NCBI GenBank assembly: GCA_027422505.1
Contig: JAPQWV010000005.1
Span: forward strand, 18,022,001-18,086,000
DNA: 64,000 nt
From: Craterostigma plantagineum
Lineage: Eukaryota > Streptophyta > Magnoliopsida > Lamiales > Linderniaceae
Direction: 5' to 3'
How positions within the stretch are numbered: position 1 is the first letter of the stretch; each line of letters starts with the position of its first letter. Below the pieces are notes generated by a model. That model did not search any database. It was given only the letters and a program-made list of their open reading frames with translations, and was not told the DNA's origin. The translations under genes and the position numbers were made by a program. This document shows, one piece after another, positions 43,746 through 54,785 of the stretch.

Positions 43746-44880
43746 CTCCTTTAATTACTCTTTCAGCTCCTGAAAAGGCCTTCTCACACTCGGGTGTCCA
43801 CTCGAAATCCTTAACCTTTCTCAACACTTTAAAGAAGGGCATGCTTCTTTCCGCGGATCTTGAAATGAATCTGGACAAGGCCGTAATCCTCCCTGTCAGC
43901 CTCTGGACCTCGTTAAGATTCTTCGGGGAAGTCATGTCAGAAATGGCTTTCACCTTATCGGGATTGGCCTCAATGCCTGATCGCGTTACCATGTATCCCA
44001 AGAACTTCCCCGACCGTACCCCGAACGTGCACTTAGTTGGGTTTAACTTCAGGCCATACCTTCTGGCCGTGGCAAAAGTCTCCCTCAGATCTCCCGAGAA
44101 GCTATTTTTCGTCTTGGACTTGATCAGAATATCGTCTACGTATACTTCCAGGTTCCTCCCGATCTGGGCCTCAAAAACTCGATCCATCAGCCTCTGATAC
44201 GTGGCCCCCGCGTTTTTCAGCCCAAAGGGCATGACCACATAACAAAAGGTTCCTTCTGACGTGATGAAACTGACTTTAGGCTGATCCTCCTCGGCTAGCC
44301 CGATCTGATGATAGCCCTGAAAGGCATCCAGGAAACATAACAACTCATGTCCGGCAGTGGAATCCACCAATTGATCTATCCTTGGCAAGGGATACAAGTC
44401 ATTCGGGCAAGCCTTATTTAAATCCCTGAAATCGACGCACATGCGCCATTTTCCCGCTGACTTAGGGACCAACACCACGTTTGACAGCTAGGTCGGGAAC
44501 TGTATTTCGCGAATATACCCCGCTTTCAGGAGCTCCCCGACTTGTTCCTTAACTATCGCGTCCTTCTGCGCTCCAAGGTGTCTCTTTTTCTGGAAGACTG
44601 GTCTGACCGTGGGGGAGATGTTTAGTCGGTGCTCCATTATGTCCCTTGGTATCACAGTGAGTTCGTTCGCCGACCAGGCAAACACATCTTCGTTCTTTTT
44701 CAGTTGTTTAATAAAGTCCGCCTTTAGCTCGGGGGGTAAATCTCGGGCAATCTTGACCATTCCTGAGGGAGGTCTGATCGCGACTTCTTCTATTTCGCCC
44801 TCAGTTCCTACTTCCTGAAGGGTATGTATGGCATAAAAGGCTCCTTGGCTTCTGGAATGGCCCTCTCGTCGGCTTTTCAA
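43618..44880 (-). pseudogene. gypsy A reverse transcriptase
   Basis: The segment 44880-44488 holds the RT lead-in; a TAG replaces TGG (element B reads TWLSNVVLVPK) at ~44481. The main RT (44478-43618) has MCVDFRDLNKACP, LLCFLDAFQGYHQI, FCYVVMPFGLKNAGATYQRL and the intact active site YVDDILIKSK. At ~43755 a TAA replaces TAT, with a frame change into the RNase H side. Confidence 0.9.
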
Positions 44881-45501
44881 TTACTTTAACTCGATCCTTA
44901 CTTCCTCCACGTAGCACTTTCGCGCTATCTTCCGATCCCCGAGTACCTCTCCTACTCGATCTCCCACTGGAAACTTCATTTTCTGATGTAGGGCTGAGGC
45001 GATCGCCGCGAAGGAGCTGAGCGCCGGGCGTCCCAGTATGACATTATAAGAAGAGGACATGTCGACCACCAGGAAAGGGGCAATTCGGGTCTTCTTCAAT
45101 TCCGCCGATCCCAAGGTCAAGGGTAGCTGGGTCAGTCCTACAGCTTCGATGGCATGCCTGGTGAACCCGAACAACGCCGTTTCCACAGGGTCCATCCGAT
45201 ACTCTCCCAATTCCATCTTGTCCATGGTCTCTTTGAAAATGATGTTCACGGAACTCCCATTGTCGACAAAGACTCTTCCTACATCGTGATTTGCTATTTC
45301 CGCCCGAATTACTAGGGCATCCTCATGCGCGTCGTCTCCTCCATGAAAGTCATCGGGCCCAAAGGAAATGGTGTGCCCCGATCGCCTTGGTACCGATGTC
45401 ACTCCCAGGCTCTCGAGTTTCCTTACTTCTGCCTTTCTAGCTCTGTTTGAATCCCCAATTGCGGGTCCTCCAGATATCATATTGATCCTGCGTGGAGGCA
45501 C
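44881..45501 (-). pseudogene. gypsy A protease
   Basis: Reads INMISGGPAIGDSNRARKAE, a Tat-type lead-in, then the aspartic protease with VFVDNGSSVNI (DNGS in place of DTGS) and SYNVILGRPAL. A TAA where element B has TCA (E-L-K-stop versus ELKSL) ends the frame at 44881, before RT. Confidence 0.88.
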
Positions 45502-45698
45502 GTATGCCTCCGCGGGCGCCCGAGTACGCTCTGGTGTTATTCGATCGTTCCCTCGCTCTTGGTTGGGTTTATCTTCCCTTCTGTACTCTCCTCATCTCCG
45601 TTCTGGAGACCTGCCTTGCAGTCTGTTGTTAGCGTATAGATGGTCCCTCCGAGGTCCTTGTTCGAAGTCCTTCCTGAAGTATTTTTGTGGGGCGCCCG

Positions 45699-46003
45699 TG
45701 TAACGACCCGTCCCATACCGGGTATCACTGTAGCATCCATCCCTACCGGGACCTGTGGGGTTGGGCCACCACACTCCGACTGATAGTCTGGCCCCACTGT
45801 ACCACCATTTAACATTTCAGCGTGCTTCGTCCTCGCTCACACGCACCCTGGGCAAACTTCCCAGGGGGTCACCCATCCTAAGATTGCTTCAAGTCAAGCA
45901 CGCTTAACTTCGAAGTTCTTTCGGATGGACTACCGAAAAGGTAGGTCGACCTTGGTGATATGAGTAGTACTATCAATTCTATTATACGATTCTTAGCCTG
46001 ACA
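45699..46003 (-). mobile_element. Cassandra-like solo LTR carrying a 5S rRNA-derived promoter
   Basis: A 305-bp insert begins TG and ends CA on either strand. It is flanked by CGCCC at 45693-45697 and 46004-46008 (a likely 5-bp target duplication, offset by one base). On the minus strand it contains a long 5S rRNA match: GAACTTCGAAGTTAAGCG-TGCTTG (A box), then GGATGGGTGACC and CCTGGGAAGT (C box). LTRs with 5S sequence are the mark of Cassandra TRIM elements. There is no internal region or second LTR, so it is a solo LTR. It is not an rDNA gene: the 5' third of 5S is missing and the middle diverges. Confidence 0.85.
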
Positions 46004-46149
46004 CGCCCATACATTGTCAGTCTCAGGATCCCCTCTCATTCGGGTGTCGGATCGGTTCGTTCATGTACCCCTTCGCCTAGAAGCCTTGCCAGGAGCCGCT
46101 CCTTGTCCGTGCACCCTGGCACCGGCGATCACTCCCCTCCCTCTTCGGC

Positions 46150-46688
46150 CCCGGGCGTCACAGCCCGCTTCTCGGCCCACCACTAACTCGGCTCGGGCTT
46201 CTGGGTTGGCCGCCACAATTCTTTCAAGCTCATCGTTCAGGTGAAAGCAGGCCTCAGTCGTGTGGCCGTACTCCCGATGGAATTCACAATATGATTTCGA
46301 AATGGGATTCTTGGGTCCTTCTTAACTTTTTGCCGGTCTCTTAATGAAGTATCGTCCTTCGCAAATTTCCAAAGCCCGAGCTTTGCTCACCCTCCATTGA
46401 ATATTGCTCGGTCGGGATCTCCCTTGGACTCGAGGATTTTCCTCCTTTGATCCTATGGGGCGAGCTGGCTCTCGCGCAACCTCCACTGTCCCGATCGCTC
46501 TCTTCTTATCTCCTTTTTTTGAAATTGTGCGCCTCTTCCACCCTTACATACTTTTCTACTCTAATTATCAGGTCTTCTACAGTAGTCGGGTACTTTTTCA
46601 CCAACGACCGGTAGAGGTCTCCTTCTTTTAGCCCATTGTGGAAGGCCCCGATCAACAAGTCTGAGGTGGCGGTCGGGACTTCCATCAT
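46150..46688 (-). pseudogene. gypsy A gag, C-terminal part with zinc knuckle, frameshifted
   Basis: It continues gag after a shift: LLIGAFHNGLKEGDLYRSL and VEDLIIRVEKYVRVEEA, then the knuckle-like C-EFHREYGHTTEA-C block near 46250-46300. Stops separate it from the protease frame. The solo LTR at 45699-46003 follows. Confidence 0.8.
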
Positions 46689-47482
46689 AGTCCGATTGAA
46701 TCGCTCAAGTAGTCTCGCAAACTCTCCTGGTCTCCTTGTTTCATATTCAGCAAGTATACAGCCGAGAAAGGTCTCCTACGGCTGCTAGAAAATTGTCTCA
46801 GAAAGGCCCGAGTGAAGTCCGCAAAGTTATGAATTTCCCCTGCGGGTAGCATGGTGAACCACTGTTGGGCCCCCTTCGCGAAGGTGGTAGCGAACACTCG
46901 GCACTTAATTGCGTCTCCTAATTGATATAATGCGGCGTTTCCATCAAAGCTGGCCAGATGATCTTTGGGAGGCCCCGACCCGTCATAACGGTTCATGTCC
47001 GGGAACCTGAAGTTGTTCGGTAAAGGAGCGCGAAGGACCTCCTCCGAGAAGGGGGAGCCTCGCTGAATCGGGAGAGGCATCTGCGGATTGGCCAGTTCCT
47101 TCAGCCTTTGAATCTCTTCCTTCATCCGTTCCCACTCCACGATCTGTCTCTCTTCCAGGGCTCTTTTTTTCTCGGCCCATAAGATGTTGATCTCCGCCCT
47201 CAACGTCTTTTCTTCTGCCTCTTTCTCTTGTTCTTTGGCCCGCGCGTGTCCTTCCTCGCGACGCAACCGTTCCGCTTCTTCCTCTTCCGTCTCCTGTCGC
47301 GGTGGCGACTCCACGCGGGTTCTTCGCGCTCGTTCCGCTCTCAACATCTCTACTTCCGCCCTCAATTTTCCAAGTTCAGTCTGATCAGCGTTGTGTATCT
47401 CCTCATGATTCTCCTCCGTCCAGTCGGTCACTGGAACCTCTTCCATCAGCGGTGGTTGGGTGTCGTTTGCGGCGTCCACCAT
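46685..47482 (-). CDS. gypsy A gag, N-terminal part
   Basis: Retrotransposon capsid polyprotein. ATG shortly after the primer site. An acidic start is followed by a long Glu/Arg/Lys-rich coiled-coil (residues ~35-130), then the gag core (FRFPDMNRYDGSGPPKDHL, KGAQQWFTMLPAG, FADFTRAFLRQF) typical of the retrotrans_gag family. The frame ends at 46685 by a shift. Confidence 0.88.
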   Translation of the reverse strand: MVDAANDTQPPLMEEVPVTDWTEENHEEIHNADQTELGKLRAEVEMLRAERARRTRVESPPRQETEEEEAERLRREEGHARAKEQEKEAEEKTLRAEINILWAEKKRALEERQIVEWERMKEEIQRLKELANPQMPLPIQRGSPFSEEVLRAPLPNNFRFPDMNRYDGSGPPKDHLASFDGNAALYQLGDAIKCRVFATTFAKGAQQWFTMLPAGEIHNFADFTRAFLRQFSSSRRRPFSAVYLLNMKQGDQESLRDYLSDSIGL

Positions 47483-47497
47483 GTTACTGATTTATCG

Positions 47498-47516
47498 TCC
47501 CACAGACGGCGCCAAT
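47498..47516 (-). other. Primer-binding site of gypsy element A
   Basis: On the minus strand TTGGCGCCGTCTGTGGGAC directly follows the LTR end. This GC-rich word is common as primer site in plant gypsy elements. Confidence 0.75.
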
Positions 47517-48257
47517 TGATGTGGACCGCGTAAAACGACCTCTTGAAAACGGCGATTAAAACGGTTGTTCTTCCTTCGCAATCTCCCTGGCGCGAATCCC
47601 TTGCTCTCCGTCGACTACCTCCGTCGAGCCTAACACCACAAACTCAAAAACACGTCAAAAGGGGGCCGGGGTTGGTGGCGTATCCCCTCCGATGCTTAAG
47701 TCAGAAAATGGGTGAAAATAGGTATTTTAGCTCGTGAATCAGTTTTGGTCTTTCGAAAGCGTACCTGGAAAATGGATTAACTGTCACTATTTATACTAAC
47801 CTCACTTCATCTTGCTTTGACCTAGTCTTTCACCCTGGCCCGTGTTTCGCGCGAACCTCACGGAGGGAACGTGGCTTTCCCCACGATCCCACGTTCTCAT
47901 CTCCTTCTCTTCCTTCCAGTTTTCTTCACGACCTCGTCTCCATCAGGCGGCATCATCCACTCGGGCTATTCCTCCTGCTCGAGCTCTTGACTCACTCACG
48001 AGGTCTCGCCAACCCGATCTGGCCTTAGTTCCTCGGCCCTTCCCTTCTCGGGCAACTCATCTTCGAGCGTTTTCTTCTTCCTGGTCTTCTCGGGCACTTC
48101 GTCCCGATCCGACTTCCTATTCCTTCTTCTTAGTCCTCCTTCGGACTCGACTGCCTCGAGCAGGCTGTTTTCCATCTCGAGCCGTTCCCCACCCACTCAG
48201 GTGTCTCTTCGCGCCTTAATACTCGCGGGTTATTTTATCGTTAACGCTACTTTACCG
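47517..48257 (-). repeat. 5' LTR of gypsy element A, truncated at the inversion junction
   Basis: 741 bp. It lacks the first ~30 bp (TGTTACCCTCGGGATTTC...) of the LTR. At 48257/48258 it passes directly into the pol region of element B, sharing CCG with both parents. Confidence 0.92.
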
Positions 48258-48289
48258 CGGAGGCATACGTGCCTCCACGCAGGATCAAT

Positions 48290-50005
48290 ATGGTATCTGG
48301 AGGACCCACAATCGGGGATTCAAACAGAGCTAGAAAGGCAGAAGTAAGGAAACTCGAGAGCCTGGGAGTGACATCGGTACCAAGGTGATCGGGGCCCACC
48401 ATTTCCTTTGGGCCCGATGACTTTCATGGAGGAGAAGACGCGCATGAGGATGCCCTAGTAATTCGGGCGGAAATAGCAAATCACGATGTAGGAAGAGTCT
48501 TTGTCGACAATGGGAGTTCCGTGAACATCATCTTCAAAGAGACCATGGACCAGATGGAATTGGGAGAGTATCGGATGGACCCTGTAGAAACGGCGTTGTT
48601 CGGGTTCACCGAGCATGCCATCGAAGCTGTAGGACTGATCCAGCTACCCTTGACCTTGGGATCGGGGGAATTGAAGAAGACCCGAATTGCCCCTTTCCTG
48701 GTGGTCGACATGTCCTCTTCTTATAACGTCATACTGGGACGCCCGGCGCTCAGCTCCTTCGCGGCGATCGCCTCAGCCCTACATCAGAAAATGAAGTTTT
48801 CAGTGGGAGACCGAGTAGGAGAGGTACTCAGGGATCGGACGATAGCGCGAAAGTGCTACGTGGAGGAAGTAAGGATCGAGTTAAAGTCATTGAAAAGCCG
48901 ACGAGAGGGCCATCCCAGAAGCCAAGGAGCCTTTTATGCCATACATACCCTTCAGGAAGTAGGAACTGAGGGCGAAATAGAAGAAGTCGCGATCAGACCT
49001 CCCTCAGGAATGGTCAAGATTGCCCGAGATTTACCCCCCGAGCTAAAGGCGGACCTTATTAAACAACTGAAAAAGAACGAAGATGTGTTTGCCTGGTCGG
49101 CGAACGAACTCACTGTGATACCGAGGGACATAATGGAGCACCAACTAAACATCTCCCCCACGGTCAGACCAGTCTTCCAGAAAAAGAGACACCTCGGAGC
49201 GCAGAAGGACGCGATAGTTAAGGAACAAGTCGGGGAGCTCCTGAAAGCGGGGTATATTCGCGAAATACAGTTCCTGACCTGGCTGTCAAACGTGGTGTTG
49301 GTCCCTAAGTCAGCGGGAAAATGGCGCATGTGCGTCGATTTCAGGGATTTAAATAAGGCTTGCCCGAAAGACTGCTATCCCTTGCCAAGGATAGATCAAT
49401 TGGTGGATTCCACTGCCGGACATGAGTTGTTATGTTTCCTGGATGCCTTTCAGGGCTATCATCAGATCGGGCTAGCCGAGGAGGATCAGCCTAAAGTCAG
49501 TTTCATCACGTCAGAAGGAACCTTTTGTTATGTGGTCATGCCCTTTGGGCTGAAAAACGCGGGGGCCACGTATCAGAGGCTGATGGATCGAGTTTTCGAG
49601 GCCCAGATCGGGAGGAACGTGGAAGTATACGTAGACTATATTCTGATCAAGTCCAAGACGGAAAATAGCTTCTCGGGAGACCTGAGGGAGACTTTTGCCA
49701 CGGCCAGAAGGTATGGCCTGAAGTTAAACCCAACTAAGTGCACGTTCGGGGTACGGTCGGGGAAGTTCTTGGGATACATGGTAACGCGATCAGGCATTGA
49801 GGCCAATCCCGATAAGGTGAAAGCCATTTCTGACATGACTTCCCCGAAGAATCTTAACGAGGTCCAGAGGCTGACAGGGAGGATTACGGCCTTGTCCAAA
49901 TTCATTTCAAGATCCGCGAAAAGAAGCATGCCCTTCTTTAAAGTGTTGAGAAAGGTTAAGGATTTCGAGTGGACGCCGAATGTGAGAAGGCCTTTCAGGA
50001 GCTGA
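48290..50005 (+). pseudogene. gypsy B protease and reverse transcriptase
   Basis: One long frame (from ~48390) joins protease (VDNGSSVNI, SYNVILGRPAL) to RT (MCVDFRDLNKACP, FQGYHQIGLAEE, VMPFGLKNAGATYQRL). A TGA replaces CGA at ~48388, cutting the lead-in. The RT active site reads YVDYILIKSK: the last Asp of YVDD is Tyr, which should abolish polymerase activity. A 1-nt loss near 49978 ends the frame. Confidence 0.9.
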
Positions 50006-51237
50006 AAGAGTATTTAAAGGAGTTGCCAGTATTGAACAAGCCAAAACCCGGGGAGGAGCTCATCGTTTACCTTTCAACTACTCCTCGGGCAGTCAGCTCC
50101 GTGATGGTCCGGAAAGAGAAAAAGGTACAGAAGCCGGTCTACTTCGTTAGTCATCTCTTGAAAGGTGCCGAAGTTCAATATACTTCCCAGGAAAAATTGT
50201 TGTTGGCCTTGGTAGTTACGGCCAGGAGGTTGAGGCCCTACTTCCTATCACACCCGATCATAGTACTCACCAACAGTCCATTGGGGGTAATTGTGACTCG
50301 ACCAGATATCTCAGGAAGATCGATCAAATGGGTAACCGAGCTGGGAGAATACGACATCCAGTTTCGACCCCGAGTAGCCATCAAAGCTCAGGCCCTAGCT
50401 GATTTCATTGTTGAGATGGCAGAAGAGGAACCAATCGAGATGTGGAAGATCTATGTGGATGGTTCTTCCTGTCAGTTTGGAAATGGCGTCAGGCTGGTAA
50501 TCGTTTCACCCTGGGGCGAAGAGACTAGCTTAGGGGTAAGGTTGGACTTTCGAGCCTCTAACAACGAAGTCGAGTACGAAGCTCTCTTGCTCGGGATGAG
50601 GACAGCGATAAGGATGGGGTTGACCCGAGTAACTTTGTATTCTGATTCACAGTTGGTAGTTCAACAAACCGAGGGGAACTTCGCTATCAAGGAGGACAGG
50701 CTGGCAGAATATACGAAGTCTTTTGAAAAGCTAAAGGAAAAATTCGAAGAAGTTAAGTTGGAGCTCATCAACAGGAAAGAGAACGAAAAGACGGAACCCC
50801 AAGTGAGCTCATCAACAGTTAAGTTGGAGCTCATCAACAGAATCGCCAAGTGGGCCAGTGCGTTGAGTATGCCTGAAGGAGGGATTAAAGTAGAAAGAGC
50901 ACCCCAGGTCCATCAGATCGAGGAAGTAAGGGAGCCGGAACCCGAAGATTGGCGGCGTGACATTTATCGTTATCTCGAGAAGCAGATCCTTCCAGAGGAT
51001 AAAATCCAGGCTCGAGTAACACAGAAGAGGTCCAGCCGCTTCACCATCATCGATAGGATTCTGTTTAAAAGATCCTACTCGGGCCCCCTGTTGAGATGCT
51101 TATCGAAGGAGGAAGCCGAAGAAGTCTTGGTCGACATACATGAGGGGCTGTGGAAGTCACATTGGGGGAAGAGCCTTGGCACGCAAGGCGATGTTGGCCG
51201 GTTTCTTCTGGCCTACCATGAGGGTAGACTCGATTAA
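49969..51237 (+). pseudogene. gypsy B RNase H to integrase N-terminus
   Basis: It reads ECEKAFQELKEYLKELPVLN, the RNase H blocks, the complete VTELGEYDIQFRPRVAIKAQ segment lost in element A, and the second RNase H (YVDGSSCQFGNG). A short internal duplication repeats KLELINR near 50755-50840. The frame enters the integrase zinc-binding region and shifts at ~51150, as in element A. Confidence 0.9.
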
Positions 51238-52170
51238 GGTGGTGCGAAGTTGCCTCCGATGTCAGAAGCATGCGAACTTACAAAGGGCACCGGCGGAAAT
51301 GATGAAGGCGGTCGTGTCGGCCTGTCCGTTCGACCAATGGGGGTTAGACATCGTCGGGCCATTCGAAGGCAATGCCTCCCAAAAGAGGTTCCTCCTAGTC
51401 GCGATCGACTATTTTTCCAAATGGGTGGAGGCCGAAGCCCTGACACGGATCACTGAAGCTGCTGTAATTGCATTCCTTTGGAAAAATATCCCGTGCAGGT
51501 TTGGGATCCCGAGAAGGCTAATAAGCGATAACGGGAGACAGTTCAGTGGGCGCAAGTTGAAAGAATGGTGCCAGGGATACGGAATCGAGCAAGCATTCAC
51601 TTCTGTAGCTTATCCCCAGAGCAATGGTCAAGTCGAGGTGACAAATCGAACGATTGTACAAGCACTAAAAGTCCGGCTGGATGGGCTGAAGAGAGCTTGG
51701 TTCAACGAGTTGCCGAGCGTACTCTGGTCCTACAGGACCACGCCTCGAGCTGGGACGAAGGAAACCCCGTTCAGCTTCGTTACGTTAGCGAAGCAGTGTT
51801 ACCCGTGGAAATAGGCCAAGAAAGTGCTCGAGTGATAGGATATTCGGAAGAGAATGACCAGCTCCGGGCCGATGAGTTGGACCTGATCGAGGAAGGGAGG
51901 CAGAAGGCCGCGCTTAGGATGGCAGCCTATCAGAGAAAGATTACCCGAGCCTACAATCGGAAGGTATGCCTGGGAAGGTTTGAAGAAGGAGAGCTCGTCA
52001 TGAAGGAAATACAACACAAAGGGGAGCGAGGGAAGCTAGATCCCAAGTATGAAGGACCGTATAAGGTGGTCAAGAAGGTGGGGGAAGCCGCCTATTATCT
52101 AGAAGACTTGGATGGAAAGAAGTTGGAGAGACCGCACAACGCTCGGCATTTGAAGAAGTATTACCCGTGA
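51140..52170 (+). pseudogene. gypsy B integrase
   Basis: GSHIGGRALARKAM, CLRCQKHA, WGLDIVGPF, RLISDNGRQF and SNGQVEVTNRT keep the D-D-E residues. A frame change near 51790 leads to the C-terminal part, ending RHLKKYYP at 52167-52170. Confidence 0.9.
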
Positions 52171-52319
52171 GACGTTCTCGGGATCGCACCTCATTTATCT
52201 GTCATATTTATGCCTTGTTTATTTTCTTAGTTAGGAAATCCACGTTTACAAGTTGTCTATCTATTTCCGAACACTCGCATGTTTTGAATGAAGTTAATTG
52301 TGTCCGAAAGAACGTGGAG

Positions 52320-52640
52320 TACGACAAGGAAGAAAAGTCCTCGGATGAGGCCCGATCACCCGTGGGGGTGAAGAAAATCTCCAAACGAAAATGAAGAAAA
52401 GTCTCGGATGAGGCCCGATCACCCGTGAGGGTGAAGAAAATCTCCAAACAAAAATGAAGAGAAGTCCTCGGACGAGGCCCGATCACCCGTGAGGGTGAAG
52501 AAAATCTCCAAACGAAAATAAAGAAAAGTCCTCGGATGAGGCCCGATCACCCGTGAGGGTGAAGAAAATCTCCAAACGAAAACGAAGAAAAGTCCTCGGA
52601 CGAGGCCCGATCACCCGTAAGGGTGAAGAAAATCGTCGGG
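52320..52640. repeat. 64-bp tandem repeat, five copies (element B)
   Basis: Inverted counterpart of 41215-41560, with the same copy number and slight differences. Confidence 0.92.
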
Positions 52641-52822
52641 AAGAGCACGATTGTTGGTCAATGCTAAAACAATGGAGGATGCATGAAAAAGCAAGACTGA
52701 TACTTAAGAATACGAATGCAAATACACAAAAGAGCAAAGTCTGCGAAAAACTAGAAGTCCCGTGATTTATAGAGCTGAATAATAAAACGACAGTGTAGCG
52801 AAAAATAGCATACGGAAAATAT

Positions 52823-54260
52823 CTATCGCCTCATCTCCCGAGCATAGGGCGTCCCCAGATATCGGATCCCCGAGGAAGTAAAGGCCTCTTCATCTTGAGG
52901 AATCTTCGTGCGTCTTAGCGCCGAAGTCCTGCCCGAATATGGGGATACAATACGCCTCATCCGATTAGGGGATCGAGCCCAATTATTTCTCCCTCGAAGC
53001 CTTGAACGAGTGTCTTGGTCCTCAGCAGGGGAATCGTCCAACAACTCCTTTAGTTCAGCGATTTGGCGATCCTTCTCGCCCAAGAAGGTAGTCAGTCGGG
53101 TACAAGCATCCTCATAGTACTGAAGCAAGGCGCGTTGTTGGGTATAACGCCAAAGTCCCTCGCAGGAGAGTGAGGAGGACTAAAGAAGAAATCAAGTTAG
53201 AGATAAAGTTGAGGAAGAGAAGTAGAAAGCTGATATGATATACCTAAATTATCTACTTTTAGCCCTTTGGAACAATAACCAAAATGGCAGAGTAAATCAT
53301 CCTTTACAATCTCAGGAGCGCTGAAGCTTCGACCCCTGAGGACTTCCACGAACCTCTCAACCTCTGAATCGGGAGTAAGAGGAAGAGGAGTGGATACAGA
53401 TATGGCTTTGGGCCATTTATCAGTGGTGTCGTTCTCGGGACTTCCCTCGGGAGAACGGACGTAGAAGAATTTCTTCATCCATCCCTTGTGAGAGGAAGGA
53501 TTCCCGAGAAGAAATTCTGTCGGAGCGGTGGAAGAGAAGAAGAATTTGCCGGTTTCCTTCTGGTTTATTTTCAGGAAGGAGAGAAGAAGGGAGAGAGAGA
53601 AGGGGAGGTGGAAATATTCAATAAGAATCGCCATAGAAAGGAGAAGCCTGTAAGAATTGGGAGTCAATTGACTCGGGGATATTTGGTAATGGTTGCAAAG
53701 TTCGGCTATGAAAGGGGCAAGAGGAAGGCGGAGGCCCATGTCCAGCTGATCCAAAAGGAAGGTATGAAATCCTTCGGGAGGGCCGCTGACCACGTCCCGA
53801 GGCCCAGGAATCCTGACTTCGAATTCAGGACTCAGCCCGGCCCGATCGATAATCAGACGGATGTGAGATGCCCGAAGAGAAGAAATGTTCACTTCATGCC
53901 AGGGGAGCTTGATCTCCTCGCGAAATTCTTCCATTTGTGAGGTCCAGTCGGCTAAAGCTCGGAGAAAGACTTTCTCGCTCGGGTACCCTACAATCTGGGG
54001 GGGCGAAAAATATCGAGGTCAGGGAATTTACTCAGGACCTCCATGGCATCGAGAAAGGAAGCGAAAAGTGATGAAGAAGAAGACGGGGATTCTGGGTAGC
54101 TTAGTGTCGAAAATGAAATCGAATGGACTGAGGAAGACGAAGTCGCGGGGCTGCTCATGACGAAAAGGGATGAAATCCTAAAATAGCTAATGGAGTAAAT
54201 ACAGAGACACATGAAAAGGAAAAAGAAAGGAAGACGGAGTAAAACTGGAAACAGCACCTA
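52823..54260 (-). pseudogene. Antisense extra gene of gypsy B, internally deleted
   Basis: Counterpart of 38560-41045. The frame 53934-53197 (245 aa) is intact across the place where element A lost a T and carries the MGLRLPLAPFIAELCNHY block. About 1.06 kb (the equivalent of ~39,627-40,685: Pro/Lys-rich exon and LLEADGASSR exon) is missing, with TTTCTTC at both edges in element A. The coiled-coil tail (53128-52823) remains. Confidence 0.78.
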
Positions 54261-54785
54261 TGGCTACAATCATGTGACTCACAGGCGAAAATCAAGGCAG
54301 AGAGACAAACGAAATCAACGAGAGAGAAGAAGAGAGAGGAGTAACTTACTAGTGGTGATGGTAGAGAAGACGAATCGCAGGGAGGGAAATGTCGATTTGA
54401 GGAAGAAACTGACGCGTCGACGGTTTTCTAGAGAGAAGATATGGAAAAATGGGGGAGGCAAAGATCGAAAACCCTAAGGGAAGGGGAAAGGGCACGGAAA
54501 ATAAGAAAAGGAAAGAAGCGACGTCAAGCCGTTGGATGAGAGCCACGTGGCGAAAGTGATCTGATCGTGATATGATGGGGCGGCAAGTTTCCCGCCCAAA
54601 GGGAATCGCGACGTGGCTTGAGGAGGTAAGGTTAAAAGAGGAAGGGTGGTAGGATGCCCGAGTACTAAGGCACCCGAGAAGGTTCATCGAGAGGGGTCGG
54701 AAGGCTCCGTGACCAATTATTTTACCGATAGCTGACGTCCAAATACTCGTTACACTCTTTTTGGACTATTTTAGGGGGGGACTAT

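Larger units (their letters stand above)
37266..48257 (-). mobile_element. Ty3/gypsy element A (Tat-like), minus orientation, truncated 5' LTR
   Basis: Order read on the minus strand: 5' LTR (48257-47517, lacking its first ~30 bp), primer site TTGGCGCCGTCTGTGGGAC, gag, protease, RT, RNase H, integrase, 64-bp tandem repeats, antisense extra gene, polypurine tract AGGGGGGGACTA, 3' LTR (38036-37266). The RT-RNase H-integrase order is that of gypsy elements. The long region after pol with an antisense gene fits the Tat/Retand group. Internal stops and frameshifts make it non-autonomous. Confidence 0.92.

Noticed and set aside
45740..45950. Functional 5S rRNA gene
   Set aside because: Only the A-box to C-box part is similar, the centre diverges, there is no 5' third or T-run terminator context, and it lies within a 305-bp TG...CA insert.
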